A DNA stretch of 64,000 nucleotides. Origin: Nocardia mexicana NBRC 108244. GTDB taxonomy: Bacteria; Actinomycetota; Actinomycetes; Mycobacteriales; Mycobacteriaceae. Shown here one piece after another: positions 53,010 through 61,192 of the stretch. The stretch lies in contig NZ_BDBV01000062.1 in assembly GCF_001613165.1 (NCBI RefSeq), positions 62,001 to 126,000 on the forward strand, given 5' to 3'. The position numbers were made by a program, and so were the translations under genes. Under the pieces are notes generated by a model. The model did not search any database. It was not told the DNA's origin and worked only from the letters and a program-made list of their open reading frames with translations. Positions within the stretch are counted from its first letter, which is position 1; each line of letters starts with the position of its first letter.

Positions 53010-54218
53010 TCAATGTTCGCTCCCGTGCCGAATCTCCTCCCGTGGCTCGGCGAAACGCACTGTCTCCCAGACGATCAGGGCCAGCAGCACCGCGCACATC
53101 AGCCCGAGCTGCGCCATCGCGGGCAGGTGCCACGCCACGGGGACCAGCGCGGCGAGCACCACGGCGGTCACGATCCGCGCCGTCGACACCTGCCCGGTGG
53201 CGTACTGCTTGAATCCGACCAGCGCGATCAGGTACGCCACCACGCCGCCGTACAGCGAGAACAGCGGAATCCCGTGCAGCGCATCGTGTAACGAGTGGCC
53301 CTCCGCGCCGCCGAGGTAGTTGAGCACCTTCTTCAGGCCGAGCGAGAGCGCGATGATGCCCGCGATCATCGGAAAGTGCCAGTAGGTGTAGCAGTTTCGC
53401 GCGATCTGGATGCGCCGCTCGCCGCGGGCGCGGATCAGCGCCCGCTCCACCGTCGCGGCCGCCACGTCGAAGTAGGCCCACCACAGCAGGCCCGAAACGG
53501 TCAGTGCCAGTAGCGATCCCACGGTGATCGGCCAGGAGATGGGCAGCCCGGCGACCCCGATGCCGATCGAGACGATGGATTCACCGAGCGCCACGATGAC
53601 GATCAGCCCGTGCCGCTCGGCGAAGTGGCTCACGGAATTCACGCGCCACTCGTTGCCCGCGAAGAAGGTCCACAGCATGTCGCCCGCGATGGCGGCGATC
53701 CACAGCAGCAACTGCGCCGTCCCGTGGTTCAGGGCGGCGATGATCAGCAACGTGGTGCCGATCGTGATCGAGCCCGCGGCCCAGCGGGTCACCTGCCCGC
53801 GCAGCTGCGTGTCCTCGCTGCTGGCCAGCCAGAACACCCACAGATGCACCAGCCGGATCACCAGGTAGCCGATCGCGAACACCAGCGGCGCGTACCAGCC
53901 GCCGGGCATGTCGTGGAATGCCTCCGGAATGACGAGCGCGACGATCAGCGCCGCACCCATCGCGACGAACATCGCCACCCGCGCGATGCCTTCGTCGGCC
54001 TTCACCACATTGCCCAGCCAGGCGTAGGCGATCCACACCCACCACATGACCGCGAGCACCAGCAGGGCCCGCAGCATGTTCGCGGCCGTGGCCTCGTGCG
54101 CGGCCAGATCGGTCACCTGGGTGAACGCGAATACCAGCACGAGATCGAAGAACAGCTCCAGCTGTGTCACCGAGGCGTCCTCGGAGACCACGCGAATCCG
54201 CCGTTTTACACCGGTCAT
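53010..54218 (-). CDS. Low-temperature-requirement A (LtrA) family membrane protein
   Basis: 402 residues with about ten membrane helices. The family start VTQLELFFDLVLVFAFTQVT is plain, and FAERHGLIVIVALGES and HFPMIAGIIALSLGLKK are conserved. The biochemical role is unknown; LtrA was named from a Listeria mutant growing poorly in the cold. The stop codon is fused to a dispersed hairpin element. Confidence 0.88.
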   Translation of the reverse strand: MTGVKRRIRVVSEDASVTQLELFFDLVLVFAFTQVTDLAAHEATAANMLRALLVLAVMWWVWIAYAWLGNVVKADEGIARVAMFVAMGAALIVALVIPEAFHDMPGGWYAPLVFAIGYLVIRLVHLWVFWLASSEDTQLRGQVTRWAAGSITIGTTLLIIAALNHGTAQLLLWIAAIAGDMLWTFFAGNEWRVNSVSHFAERHGLIVIVALGESIVSIGIGVAGLPISWPITVGSLLALTVSGLLWWAYFDVAAATVERALIRARGERRIQIARNCYTYWHFPMIAGIIALSLGLKKVLNYLGGAEGHSLHDALHGIPLFSLYGGVVAYLIALVGFKQYATGQVSTARIVTAVVLAALVPVAWHLPAMAQLGLMCAVLLALIVWETVRFAEPREEIRHGSEH

Positions 54219-54285
54219 GGGGGATATCGTGCCAGGTCCCGGCGATTTCGGCGCGGTGCTGAAATCTTCGGCGGGGTGGGTGAAC

Positions 54286-54741
54286 TCAGCCGACTTCGTA
54301 GTTCTCGAACCGGAACTTCTCGATGAACTCGATCAGGTTCTGCACCGCTTCCTCGTTGACGCGGGCGATGCTGCGTTTCATCAGAATTCCCGGCACCGGG
54401 ATCGGCAGATAGAGCTCCGCGTGGTACCAGACCTCGGTGCCCTCGTCGGTGACGTCGAGCTCGAACCAGCCGCGACCGCCGCCGCCGGCGCCGCTCTCGA
54501 TCACCTCCCAGGTGATCCGATCGTCGGTGCAGTCGTATTCGATGACCTGGCGGTCGGAGTTGCCCAAAGGTGTCACGGTGGCGTACACCCGCTTGGGGCG
54601 CCCGTAGTCATCGCGAGTCGCCACGCGCACGTCCTTGTGCGACGGTGACCATTCCGGAATCCGATCGACCGCGAGCAACGCTTCCATGACCTGCTCGGGA
54701 TCGATATCTATGACGAATCGATGGTCGGTCTTCGTGCGCAT
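54286..54741 (-). CDS. SRPBCC (polyketide-cyclase-like) family protein
   Basis: 151 residues: FVIDIDPEQVMEALLAVDRIPEWSPSHKDV is the start of the START-like fold, and the C-terminal helix VNEEAVQNLIEFIEKFRF closes it. ATG 54741 follows GGAGGGC; the frame is open to 54804. Ligand unknown; mycobacterial relatives are common. The 177-bp gap to the next gene holds no further feature I can name. Confidence 0.8.
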   Translation of the reverse strand: MRTKTDHRFVIDIDPEQVMEALLAVDRIPEWSPSHKDVRVATRDDYGRPKRVYATVTPLGNSDRQVIEYDCTDDRITWEVIESGAGGGGRGWFELDVTDEGTEVWYHAELYLPIPVPGILMKRSIARVNEEAVQNLIEFIEKFRFENYEVG

Positions 54742-54918
54742 GTCATGCCCTCCACCCCCCAAATGCTTCGGCCCGATTGTCTCCGGGGTCACACCGCTCG
54801 TCAACCGGGTGGTTTGTTAAGCAGACAGACTCGATCGGCGCAAGAGTCGCAAGGCCTTTCACCGCTATCGGCTGGTCCGGCTGTGGCGACTCGTCGCGGA
54901 GGGCGTGGGCGAGTCCGG

Positions 54919-55104
54919 TCAGTGCTGCGGGACGATCTCGCATTCGGGGCCCGGGAACATCAGGCTTTCGCGCCCGTCATCGAACCGGACCACGAATGGC
55001 GGGTTCCCGTCGTCCCCGCGCACTTCGATGATTTCGCCCGTCTGGACGCGCATCCCCACCACTCGGCTGTGCACCAGAAGTTGGTCACCGACATTCGCTT
55101 GCAT
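54919..55104 (-). CDS. DUF1918 small protein
   Basis: 61 residues, the full DUF1918 domain: VGDQLLVHSRVVGMRVQTGEIIEVRG, DGNPPFVVRFDDGRESLMFPGPEC. An SH3-like small barrel with GPxC end; widespread in actinobacteria, function unknown. No partner on the same strand. Confidence 0.85.
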   Translation of the reverse strand: MQANVGDQLLVHSRVVGMRVQTGEIIEVRGDDGNPPFVVRFDDGRESLMFPGPECEIVPQH

Positions 55105-55165
55105 GACCGCATTATCGGCCGACAGTGATGAGCATCACAAGGTGGTCGAGTGCCATTCGGCGCCG

Positions 55166-55753
55166 CTATCCGCGGTCGGCATCCTCGGGGATCGCGCGCG
55201 CGACCGCGGCGCGCATCAGTTCGCTGCTCTGCTCCTCGGTGAAGATTTCGGGCAGCGTGAGCCTTTCGAGGATGAGCCAGTTCAGCGACAAATACAGCAG
55301 CAGCACGGTGGTCTCGTCGCCGGGCATGTTGTTGTCCAGATGGTTGCGGACGTTGAAATCGATGTCGGCGCGCACCCGCTCGGTGAGGACCTCCTGCAGT
55401 TCCGGTCGCCGGGCCGCCTCCAGCCGCAGTTCCAGCTGTGCCAGGTAGCCGGTGCGGAAGGCGGTCACGCGCTCGACGACCTCGGACATCAGATCGGCGA
55501 CCGCGTCGCGGGTCCTGGGCACGGTGGTGACCTGCGCCAGCGTTTCGGGGCTGGGCTGCAGGCGCTCGTAGTACCGGCTGCCGACCTGGGTGAGCAGGTC
55601 GTCGCGGTTGGCGAAGTAATTCGAGGCCGTGCCCGCGGGGACGGCGGCCTCCTTGTCCACCGCGCGGAACGTGAGGCCACGCGCCCCGTCCCTGGCCAGG
55701 ACCTCGATCGCGCCATCCAGCAGGGCTTGCCGACGTTCCGGATTGGTCCGCAC
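55166..55753 (-). CDS. TetR-family regulator
   Basis: 195 residues from GTG 55753, preceded by GGAG; earlier starts at 55768 and 55792 are also open. Helix-turn-helix: RRQALLDGAIEVLARDG, then VPAGTASNYFANRDDLL. The C-terminal domain is TetR_C-like (ERVTAFRTGYLAQLELRLEAARRPEL). It is divergent from a DHFR-family enzyme 75 bases away and very likely controls that gene and itself through the palindrome at 55768-55787. Confidence 0.87.
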   Translation of the reverse strand: MRTNPERRQALLDGAIEVLARDGARGLTFRAVDKEAAVPAGTASNYFANRDDLLTQVGSRYYERLQPSPETLAQVTTVPRTRDAVADLMSEVVERVTAFRTGYLAQLELRLEAARRPELQEVLTERVRADIDFNVRNHLDNNMPGDETTVLLLYLSLNWLILERLTLPEIFTEEQSSELMRAAVARAIPEDADRG

Positions 55754-55767
55754 TTGACACCACTCCA

Positions 55768-55787
55768 TTCGTAGTACTACATTCGAA
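55768..55787. promoter_or_regulatory. Candidate TetR operator between the regulator and the DHFR-like gene
   Basis: A perfect 10-bp palindrome GTAGTACTAC (55771-55780) lies inside the wider dyad TTCG (55768-55771) … CGAA (55784-55787). It sits in an AT-rich patch between divergent starts. Confidence 0.6.
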
Positions 55788-55827
55788 ATCACTACAGACA
55801 GAGTACAACAAACAAGGCGGTAACCAA

Positions 55828-56403
55828 ATGCGAAAGCTCGTCTACTACGTCGGCGTGTCCCTGGACGGCTACATCGCAGGTCCGGGCGGCGAGATCGACT
55901 TCTATCCGGTGTCCGACGAGATGACGGCCTGGATGAACGAGCGGTACCCGGAGGTGGTCCCGACGCACATCCGGCCGCACGTGGGAATGGCCGTCGACGT
56001 GCCCAACAAGGAGTGGGACACGTTGATCATGGGCCGCGGGACCTACCAGCCCGCGATCGACGCCGGCATCCCCAGCCCCTACGCGCACATGAAGCAGTAC
56101 GTCGTGTCGTCCACGCTCGGTCCGGTCGACGACCCGAACGTCGAGGTCGTGCAGGGCGACCCGGTCGAGTTGGTGCGGCGGCTGAAGCAGGAGGAGGGCC
56201 GCGACATCTGGCTCTGCGGCGGCGGGAAGCTCGCGAGTCAGCTCGTCGACGAGATCGATGAACTCATCATCAAGAGCTACCCGGTGATCGCGGGCGACGG
56301 TGTGCCGGTGCTGTCCGGCAACTTCCGCCCGACGCTGTTCCGCCCGACCCAGCGCCACGGATTCGACAACGGCGCGCAGGTCACCTGGTTCACCCGGGCG
56401 TAG
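55828..56403 (+). CDS. Dihydrofolate-reductase-family (RibD C-terminal-like) protein
   Basis: 191 residues with MRKLVYYVGVSLDGYIAGPGGEIDF, WDTLIMGRGTYQ and DIWLCGGGKLASQLVDEIDELIIKSYPVIAGDG, all typical of the RibD_C/YwjB DHFR-fold group. It probably reduces a pterin- or flavin-related compound with NADPH; the true substrate is unknown and these proteins are not the essential folate enzyme. Divergent TetR regulation is likely. Confidence 0.88.
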   Translation: MRKLVYYVGVSLDGYIAGPGGEIDFYPVSDEMTAWMNERYPEVVPTHIRPHVGMAVDVPNKEWDTLIMGRGTYQPAIDAGIPSPYAHMKQYVVSSTLGPVDDPNVEVVQGDPVELVRRLKQEEGRDIWLCGGGKLASQLVDEIDELIIKSYPVIAGDGVPVLSGNFRPTLFRPTQRHGFDNGAQVTWFTRA

Positions 56404-56453
56404 GCCCCGAATTCACAAGTGTCGACAGACTATTCAACGAAGGTGGTATTCCC

Positions 56454-56585
56454 ATGCGAAAGCCGGTCCGTAACTACGCCGTTCAGCAGCGGTTCGCCAA
56501 TCGCCCCGTGCGTCCCATCCCCAACGTCAACTGGGGTCGGCAAGGAAGGAGAGGCGCACCCGGCGGTTCGGGTTGTCGACGTTGA
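56454..56585 (+). pseudogene. Small frame, possibly a decayed second DHFR-like copy
   Basis: 43 codons starting MRKPV, echoing MRKLV of the preceding gene, with a similar upstream stretch (AAGGYGGTA). After five residues the likeness stops. It runs antisense over the 3' end of yjbQ. Either a relic of a duplicated start or chance; weak. Confidence 0.25.
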
Positions 56586-56955
56586 GGTCGACGAAGGCCA
56601 CCGACTGCCAGGTGCCCAGCGCCATCTCGCCGCGCAGCACCGGGAGGGTGGCATAGGGCGCGATCAGCGCGGGCATGACGTGAGAGCGGCCGTGCCCGCG
56701 CGTGCCGTGCGCGTGCCGCCACCGGTCGTCGGCGGGCAGCAGATCGCGCAGCGCGGCCAGCAGGTCGTCGTCGCTCCCGGCGCCGAGCTCGATCAGCGCG
56801 ATCCCGGCGGTCGCATGCGGGACGAACACGTGCAGCAGGCCGTCGCCGCCGGCCGCGGCCTCGCGCAGAAAGGCCGCGCACTGCGGGGTGAGGTCGTGGA
56901 CGACTTCGGCCCGCCCCGTGGTCACCTCGATCTCTGTGCTCTTCATGATCCCCAT
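56527..56955 (-). CDS. yjbQ: YjbQ family protein (UPF0047)
   Basis: 142 residues. Conserved segments are GLLHVFVPHATAGIALIE, the RGHGRSHVMPALIAPY stretch with catalytic/metal-site His, and LGTWQSVAFVDLNVDNPNRRVRLSF. The family (YjbQ/YugU) is a barrel enzyme with weak thiamine-phosphate-synthase-like activity reported; the physiological role is unsure. It follows the MarR gene by 7 bases on the same strand. Confidence 0.9.
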   Translation of the reverse strand: MGIMKSTEIEVTTGRAEVVHDLTPQCAAFLREAAAGGDGLLHVFVPHATAGIALIELGAGSDDDLLAALRDLLPADDRWRHAHGTRGHGRSHVMPALIAPYATLPVLRGEMALGTWQSVAFVDLNVDNPNRRVRLSFLADPS

Positions 56956-56962
56956 CGTCCCC

Positions 56963-57427
56963 CTATTCCCTCTCCCGCAGCCTCGTGGTCACGAGCAGCG
57001 AGGTCTCGTGCAGGCGGTCGAACAGCTCGAGCAGCAGTTCCAGCTGCTCGGTGCTGTAGTCGCCCATGATCTTTCCGAATTCCTGCGCCAATAATTCGTA
57101 ATGCGGCGCGATCTCCGCGATGCGGTCCTCCGCGGCGGTGACGATGACCCGGCGGCGGTCCTGAGCGTCGTGTTCCCTGGTGACGAATCCGGCCTTGAGC
57201 AGGCGATCGATCATCCGCGTGACCGCGCCGGTGGTGAGCCCCGTGCGCACCGCCAGGTCGCCGGGCGTGGCGGGACCGCCCAGGCGCAGCAGATTCAGGC
57301 AGCGCAGATCCGTCACGTGCAGGCCCAGCCGGTCCGCGACGGCCTGGTGCATCATCACCGCGTCCGTCGCGTTGCGCTGTGCGGCAAGGGTGAGCTGCTC
57401 GCCCAGATCCGCCTTGTTCGTCGTCAC
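56963..57427 (-). CDS. MarR-family regulator
   Basis: 154 residues: winged helix with LRCLNLLRLGGPATPGDLAVRTGL, TTGAVTRMIDRLLKAGFVTRE and the wing DAQDRRRVIV typical of MarR. It precedes yjbQ in an operon and is divergent from a SnoaL-like gene, with a dyad at 57493-57519 between them. It probably represses one or both in response to a small ligand. Confidence 0.9.
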   Translation of the reverse strand: MTTNKADLGEQLTLAAQRNATDAVMMHQAVADRLGLHVTDLRCLNLLRLGGPATPGDLAVRTGLTTGAVTRMIDRLLKAGFVTREHDAQDRRRVIVTAAEDRIAEIAPHYELLAQEFGKIMGDYSTEQLELLLELFDRLHETSLLVTTRLRERE

Positions 57428-57492
57428 CGCATCTCCCGTCGTGGCCGAATCCCTCGGGGCTTGACGATATCCTCTCGCTCGAGCATCATCTT

Positions 57493-57519
57493 ACTGATGC
57501 AACTATTGAGTTGTGCAGT
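57493..57519. promoter_or_regulatory. Candidate MarR operator
   Basis: A 27-bp dyad: CAACT (57500-57504) and AGTTG (57509-57513) are exact, and ACTG (57493-57496) and CAGT (57516-57519) extend it. It lies in an AT-rich gap between divergent MarR and SnoaL-like genes, the usual position for a MarR site. Confidence 0.65.
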
Positions 57520-57551
57520 TAGTGCTTGAATCAATAGACCGGGAGACTCTC

Positions 57552-58025
57552 ATGACCGACCGCAGTGCCGACGAACTGGCCGTCCGTGCCGTCCTGGACC
57601 GCGCGAGCGCCGCCTGGGCGGCGGGCGATGCCGCCGCCTACGCCGCCGTTTTCGCGTCCGATGCCGACTACGTGACCTTCCTCGGCACCCATCACAAGGG
57701 CCGGGCCGACATCGAGGCGAGTCACGTGCCGCTGTTCGAGAAGTTCCAGAAGGGTTCACGCCAGGACGGCGAGATCACGCAGGTGCGATTCCTCACTCCG
57801 GACGTCGCCGTCGTGCACGGCAGGGGTGCGCTGGTGAAGGGCAAGCAGCGCCGCAATCGCCGCAACACGAAGGTGCAGACCTGGGTGCTGGTCCGCCGCG
57901 GTGGAGATTGGGAAATTTCGGCTTTCCACAACACGAAGTACGCCTGGATCCTGGCTCCGCTGACCGCGAAGTTCGACGCTCGGATGGCTCCCTCGGCATT
58001 GCCCCCGGTGGAGGTGCATCGATAA
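57552..58025 (+). CDS. SnoaL/DUF4440-like protein (SgcJ/EcaC group)
   Basis: 157 residues with the cystatin/NTF2-like fold: RSADELAVRAVLDRASAAWAAGD, DADYVTFLG, and FLTPDVAVVHGRGA, then VRRGGDWEISAFHNTK. The SgcJ/EcaC group has roles in secondary metabolism but no firm reaction. ATG 57552 is preceded by GGGAG. Likely a MarR target. Confidence 0.83.
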   Translation: MTDRSADELAVRAVLDRASAAWAAGDAAAYAAVFASDADYVTFLGTHHKGRADIEASHVPLFEKFQKGSRQDGEITQVRFLTPDVAVVHGRGALVKGKQRRNRRNTKVQTWVLVRRGGDWEISAFHNTKYAWILAPLTAKFDARMAPSALPPVEVHR

Positions 58026-58049
58026 TCGCTGGATCCCGATCGGTACTCT

Positions 58050-58090
58050 GGGGTCCTGGTAATGCAGCTAGTCGATCTTTGGAGGACCCC
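58050..58090 (+). promoter_or_regulatory. Inverted repeat that can hide the ask ribosome binding site
   Basis: GGGGTCCT (58050-58057) and AGGACCCC (58083-58090) are perfectly inverted. The right arm overlaps the Shine-Dalgarno sequence GGAGGA (58081-58086) of ask (start 58094). If the left arm is transcribed, folding would lower ask translation. A -10-like TACTCT lies at 58044-58049, which would exclude most of the left arm, so the effect depends on the true transcription start. Confidence 0.4.
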
Positions 58091-58093
58091 GTC

Positions 58094-59359
58094 GTGGCTC
58101 TCGTCGTTCAGAAGTACGGAGGATCCTCGCTCGAGTCAGCCGAGCGTATCCGGCGCGTCGCTGAGCGGATCGTGGAGACGAAGAAGCAGGGCCACGACGT
58201 CGTGGTCGTCTGCTCCGCGATGGGCGACACCACCGATGAACTGCTGGACCTGGCCCAGCAGGTGGCACCCTCGCCGCCGCCGCGCGAGATGGACATGCTG
58301 CTGACCTCGGGCGAGCGCATCTCCAACGCGCTGGTCGCCATGGCGATCCACTCGCTGGGTGCGGAGGCGTGTTCGTTCACCGGTTCGCAGGCCGGTGTGA
58401 TCACCACCGGTTCGCACGGCAACGCGCGGATCATCGATGTGACCCCGTCGCGGGTGCGTGAGGCGCTCGACGAGGGCTTCGTCGTGCTGGTCGCCGGGTT
58501 CCAGGGTGTGTCGCAGGATTCGAAGGACGTGACCACGCTCGGTCGCGGCGGATCCGACACCACCGCGGTGGCGCTGGCCGCGGCGCTGGAGGCCGACGTC
58601 TGCGAGATCTACACCGACGTGGACGGCATCTTCACCGCCGACCCGCGGATCGTCCCGGATGCGCAGCGCCTGGAACAGGTCTCCTTCGAGGAGATGCTGG
58701 AGATGGCGGCCTGCGGGTCCAAGGTGCTCATGCTGCGCTGCGTGGAATACGCGCGCAGCTTCAACGTGCCTGTGCATGTGCGCAGCTCGTACACGGACAA
58801 GAACGGCACCTACGTTTACGGATGGATGGAGGACATCCCCTTGGAGAAAGCAATCCTCACCGGCGTCGCGCACGATCGCAGCGAGGCCAAGGTGACCGTG
58901 GTGGGCCTGCCGGACGAGCCGGGCTACGCCGCCAAGGTGTTCCGTGCCATCGCCGATGCCGAGATCAACATCGACATGGTGCTGCAGAACATCTCCAAGG
59001 TGGAGACCGGCAAGACCGACATCACCTTCACCCTGCCCAAGACCGACGGTCCCAAGGCAGTGGAGTTCCTGACCAAGCGGCAGGGCGATATCGGCTTCTC
59101 GCAGGTCCTGTTCGACGACCACATCGGCAAGGTGTCGCTGGTCGGCGCCGGTATGAAGAGCCACCCGGGCGTCACCGCCACCTTCTGTGAGGCGTTGGCG
59201 CAGAATGGGATCAACATCGACCTGATCTCCACCTCGGAGATCCGGATCTCGGTGCTGGTCAAGGACACCGAGCTGGACGACGCCGTGAAGGTGCTGCACA
59301 AGGCCTTCGACCTGGGCGGCGACGAGGTGGCGGTCGTACACGCCGGGTCGGGGATCTGA
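58094..59359 (+). CDS. lysC: Aspartate kinase
   Basis: 421 residues. The kinase domain starts VVQKYGGSSLESAERIRRVAERI, has the ATP site FQGVSQDSKDVTTLGRGGSDTTAVALA, and two C-terminal ACT domains (about 265-421) that bind Lys/Thr feedback effectors. It phosphorylates aspartate for lysine, threonine, methionine and meso-DAP. GTG 58094 follows GGAGGA. An internal ATG at 58826 (Met245, MEDIPLEKAILTGVA) matches the start of the small beta subunit known in actinobacteria, so the gene probably makes alpha and beta forms. It lies two bases before asd. Confidence 0.97.
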   Translation: MALVVQKYGGSSLESAERIRRVAERIVETKKQGHDVVVVCSAMGDTTDELLDLAQQVAPSPPPREMDMLLTSGERISNALVAMAIHSLGAEACSFTGSQAGVITTGSHGNARIIDVTPSRVREALDEGFVVLVAGFQGVSQDSKDVTTLGRGGSDTTAVALAAALEADVCEIYTDVDGIFTADPRIVPDAQRLEQVSFEEMLEMAACGSKVLMLRCVEYARSFNVPVHVRSSYTDKNGTYVYGWMEDIPLEKAILTGVAHDRSEAKVTVVGLPDEPGYAAKVFRAIADAEINIDMVLQNISKVETGKTDITFTLPKTDGPKAVEFLTKRQGDIGFSQVLFDDHIGKVSLVGAGMKSHPGVTATFCEALAQNGINIDLISTSEIRISVLVKDTELDDAVKVLHKAFDLGGDEVAVVHAGSGI

Positions 59360-59361
59360 TC

Positions 59362-60396
59362 ATGGGCGTGCGCGTAGGCGTTGTCGGCGCGACCGGGCAG
59401 GTCGGCGCCGTCATGCGAAAACTGCTGGAGGAGCGCAACTTTCCCGCCGACGAGGTGCGGTTCTTCGCCTCGTCCCGATCGGCCGGGAAGAAGCTGCCCT
59501 GGCGCGGTGGCGAGATCGTGGTGGAGGACACCGAGACCGCCGACCCGAGCGGGCTGGATATCGCGCTGTTCTCCGCGGGCGGCACCATGTCGAAGGTGCA
59601 GGCGCCGCGGTTCGCCGCCGCGGGTGTCACCGTCATCGACAATTCGTCGGCGTGGCGCAAGGATCCCGAGGTTCCGCTGGTCGTCAGCGAGGTGAACCCG
59701 GAGCAGGTCCGCAACCTGCCCAAGGGCATCATCGCCAACCCGAACTGCACCACCATGGCGGCGATGCCGGTGCTCAAGCCGCTGCACGACGAGGCGGGCC
59801 TGCAGCGCCTGATCGTCTCCAGCTACCAGGCCGTGTCCGGCAGCGGACTGGCCGGTGTGGACGAGCTCGCCTCGCAGGCGCGCGCGGTGATCGGTGACGC
59901 CGAGAAGCTGACGCACGACGGTTCCGCGGTCGAGTTCCCCGAGCCGGACAAGTACGTCGCGCCCATCGCGTTCAACGTGCTGCCGCTGGCCGGTTCGCTG
60001 GTCGACGACGGCTCCGGCGAGACCGACGAGGATCAGAAGCTGCGCAACGAGAGCCGCAAGATCCTCGGCCTGCCGGATCTGCTCGTCAGCGGCACCTGCG
60101 TGCGCGTGCCGGTCTTCACCGGGCATTCGCTGTCGGTGAATGCCGAATTCGCGCAGCCGCTTTCGGTCGCGCGCGCCCAGGAGATCCTGGCCGGTGCGCC
60201 CGGCGTGCGCCTGGTCGAGGTTCCCACCCCGCTGGAGGCGGCCGGTAAGGACGAGTCACTGGTCGGCCGCATCCGCCAGGATCCGGGCGTTCCGGAGGGT
60301 CGTGGTCTGGCGCTGTTCATCTCGGGCGACAACCTCCGAAAGGGCGCCGCCCTCAACACCATTCAGATCGCGGAAGTGTTGCTCGCGCAGCGCTGA
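59362..60396 (+). CDS. asd: Aspartate-semialdehyde dehydrogenase
   Basis: 344 residues, usual length. It reduces aspartyl phosphate to the semialdehyde. The NADP site VGVVGATGQVGAVMRKLL is at 5-22, the catalytic Cys129 is in IANPNCTTM, and the later active-site loop is VSGTCVRVPVFTGHSL with His. Forms an operon with ask, with the strong terminator following. Confidence 0.97.
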   Translation: MGVRVGVVGATGQVGAVMRKLLEERNFPADEVRFFASSRSAGKKLPWRGGEIVVEDTETADPSGLDIALFSAGGTMSKVQAPRFAAAGVTVIDNSSAWRKDPEVPLVVSEVNPEQVRNLPKGIIANPNCTTMAAMPVLKPLHDEAGLQRLIVSSYQAVSGSGLAGVDELASQARAVIGDAEKLTHDGSAVEFPEPDKYVAPIAFNVLPLAGSLVDDGSGETDEDQKLRNESRKILGLPDLLVSGTCVRVPVFTGHSLSVNAEFAQPLSVARAQEILAGAPGVRLVEVPTPLEAAGKDESLVGRIRQDPGVPEGRGLALFISGDNLRKGAALNTIQIAEVLLAQR

Positions 60397-60407
60397 CGAG
60401 ATTCGCG

Positions 60408-60448
60408 GAACGGCCGCGGCGGACCACAGCGATCCGCCGCGGCCGTTC
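60408..60448 (+). terminator. Strong terminator after ask-asd
   Basis: A perfect 16-bp stem (60408-60423 with 60433-60448) and 9-nt loop begins 12 bases after the asd stop. Very stable; no long T-tract (TGATTCCCC follows). Confidence 0.88.
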
Positions 60449-60595
60449 TGATTCCCCGCCGACTCGGCTCTTCCTTTTCCGGGATGTTCAATCTTGGTGA
60501 AAGGTATGTAACTTCGCCCCCCACCTGGGATTTCTCTGCGACACCACGTCGAATGATGTTGGCGCTCAGGGGTGTTCGATCGCCATGATCAACCA

Positions 60596-61174
60596 ATGGA
60601 GGACGAACTGCGTGTACGGCTGAACTGGATTCGTGGGCGTCTCGACTGGTTGCGCGAGCGGGATGCGTTGCTACCGAGGCCCTTCGACGACGATGTTCCC
60701 TCCGGAGGGAACCTGCACTCCTACCTCACCTGGCCGGTGCACCCGGACCGGCTGTCGGGGCTGGAGTCGGTGATGGCCGGGGCGCTGGATCCCGGCTTCC
60801 GGGAATTCCTCACCCGTGTCGGCGTCGGTGCCGGTCCGTACTGCGGGATCAGCTGGGAGCGGATGGTCCGCTCGGCGAATCGCGCTTGTGCACAACCATT
60901 TCCGGGTGGTGAGCAGGGCACCCTCGGCCCGTGCGCGGGTCGGCCGGACGGTGGCTTCCTGGTTATCAGCGACGTCGGCTACGGGGACTTCATCGGCCTG
61001 GTCGTCGCCGGTCCCGCCCGCGGCCGGGTCGTCTACCTCGGCTACCGCCGCGGCGAATGGTCGCTGGGCCCGGCCTTTCTCGACTACTACCAGAGCTGGC
61101 TCAACCACGCCGCCGCCAGGCTCAATGCCGAGGTGCGGGCCGCGGCGACGGCTCGGCCGGTCGGGTGTCTCTGA
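60596..61174 (+). CDS. SMI1/KNR4 (SUKH) domain protein
   Basis: About 192 residues. The SUKH pattern is visible: VHPDRLSGLESVMAGALDPGFREFLTRVGVGAGPYCGI, then GGFLVISDVGYGDFIGLVVAGPARGRVVYL and the C-terminal FLDYYQSWL. SUKH proteins are often immunity proteins against polymorphic toxins, but no toxin lies beside it. Start at ATG 60596 is likely; GTG 60572 is open. Confidence 0.8.
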   Translation: MEDELRVRLNWIRGRLDWLRERDALLPRPFDDDVPSGGNLHSYLTWPVHPDRLSGLESVMAGALDPGFREFLTRVGVGAGPYCGISWERMVRSANRACAQPFPGGEQGTLGPCAGRPDGGFLVISDVGYGDFIGLVVAGPARGRVVYLGYRRGEWSLGPAFLDYYQSWLNHAAARLNAEVRAAATARPVGCL

Positions 61175-61192
61175 TCCGGTCGCGAACCCCGG

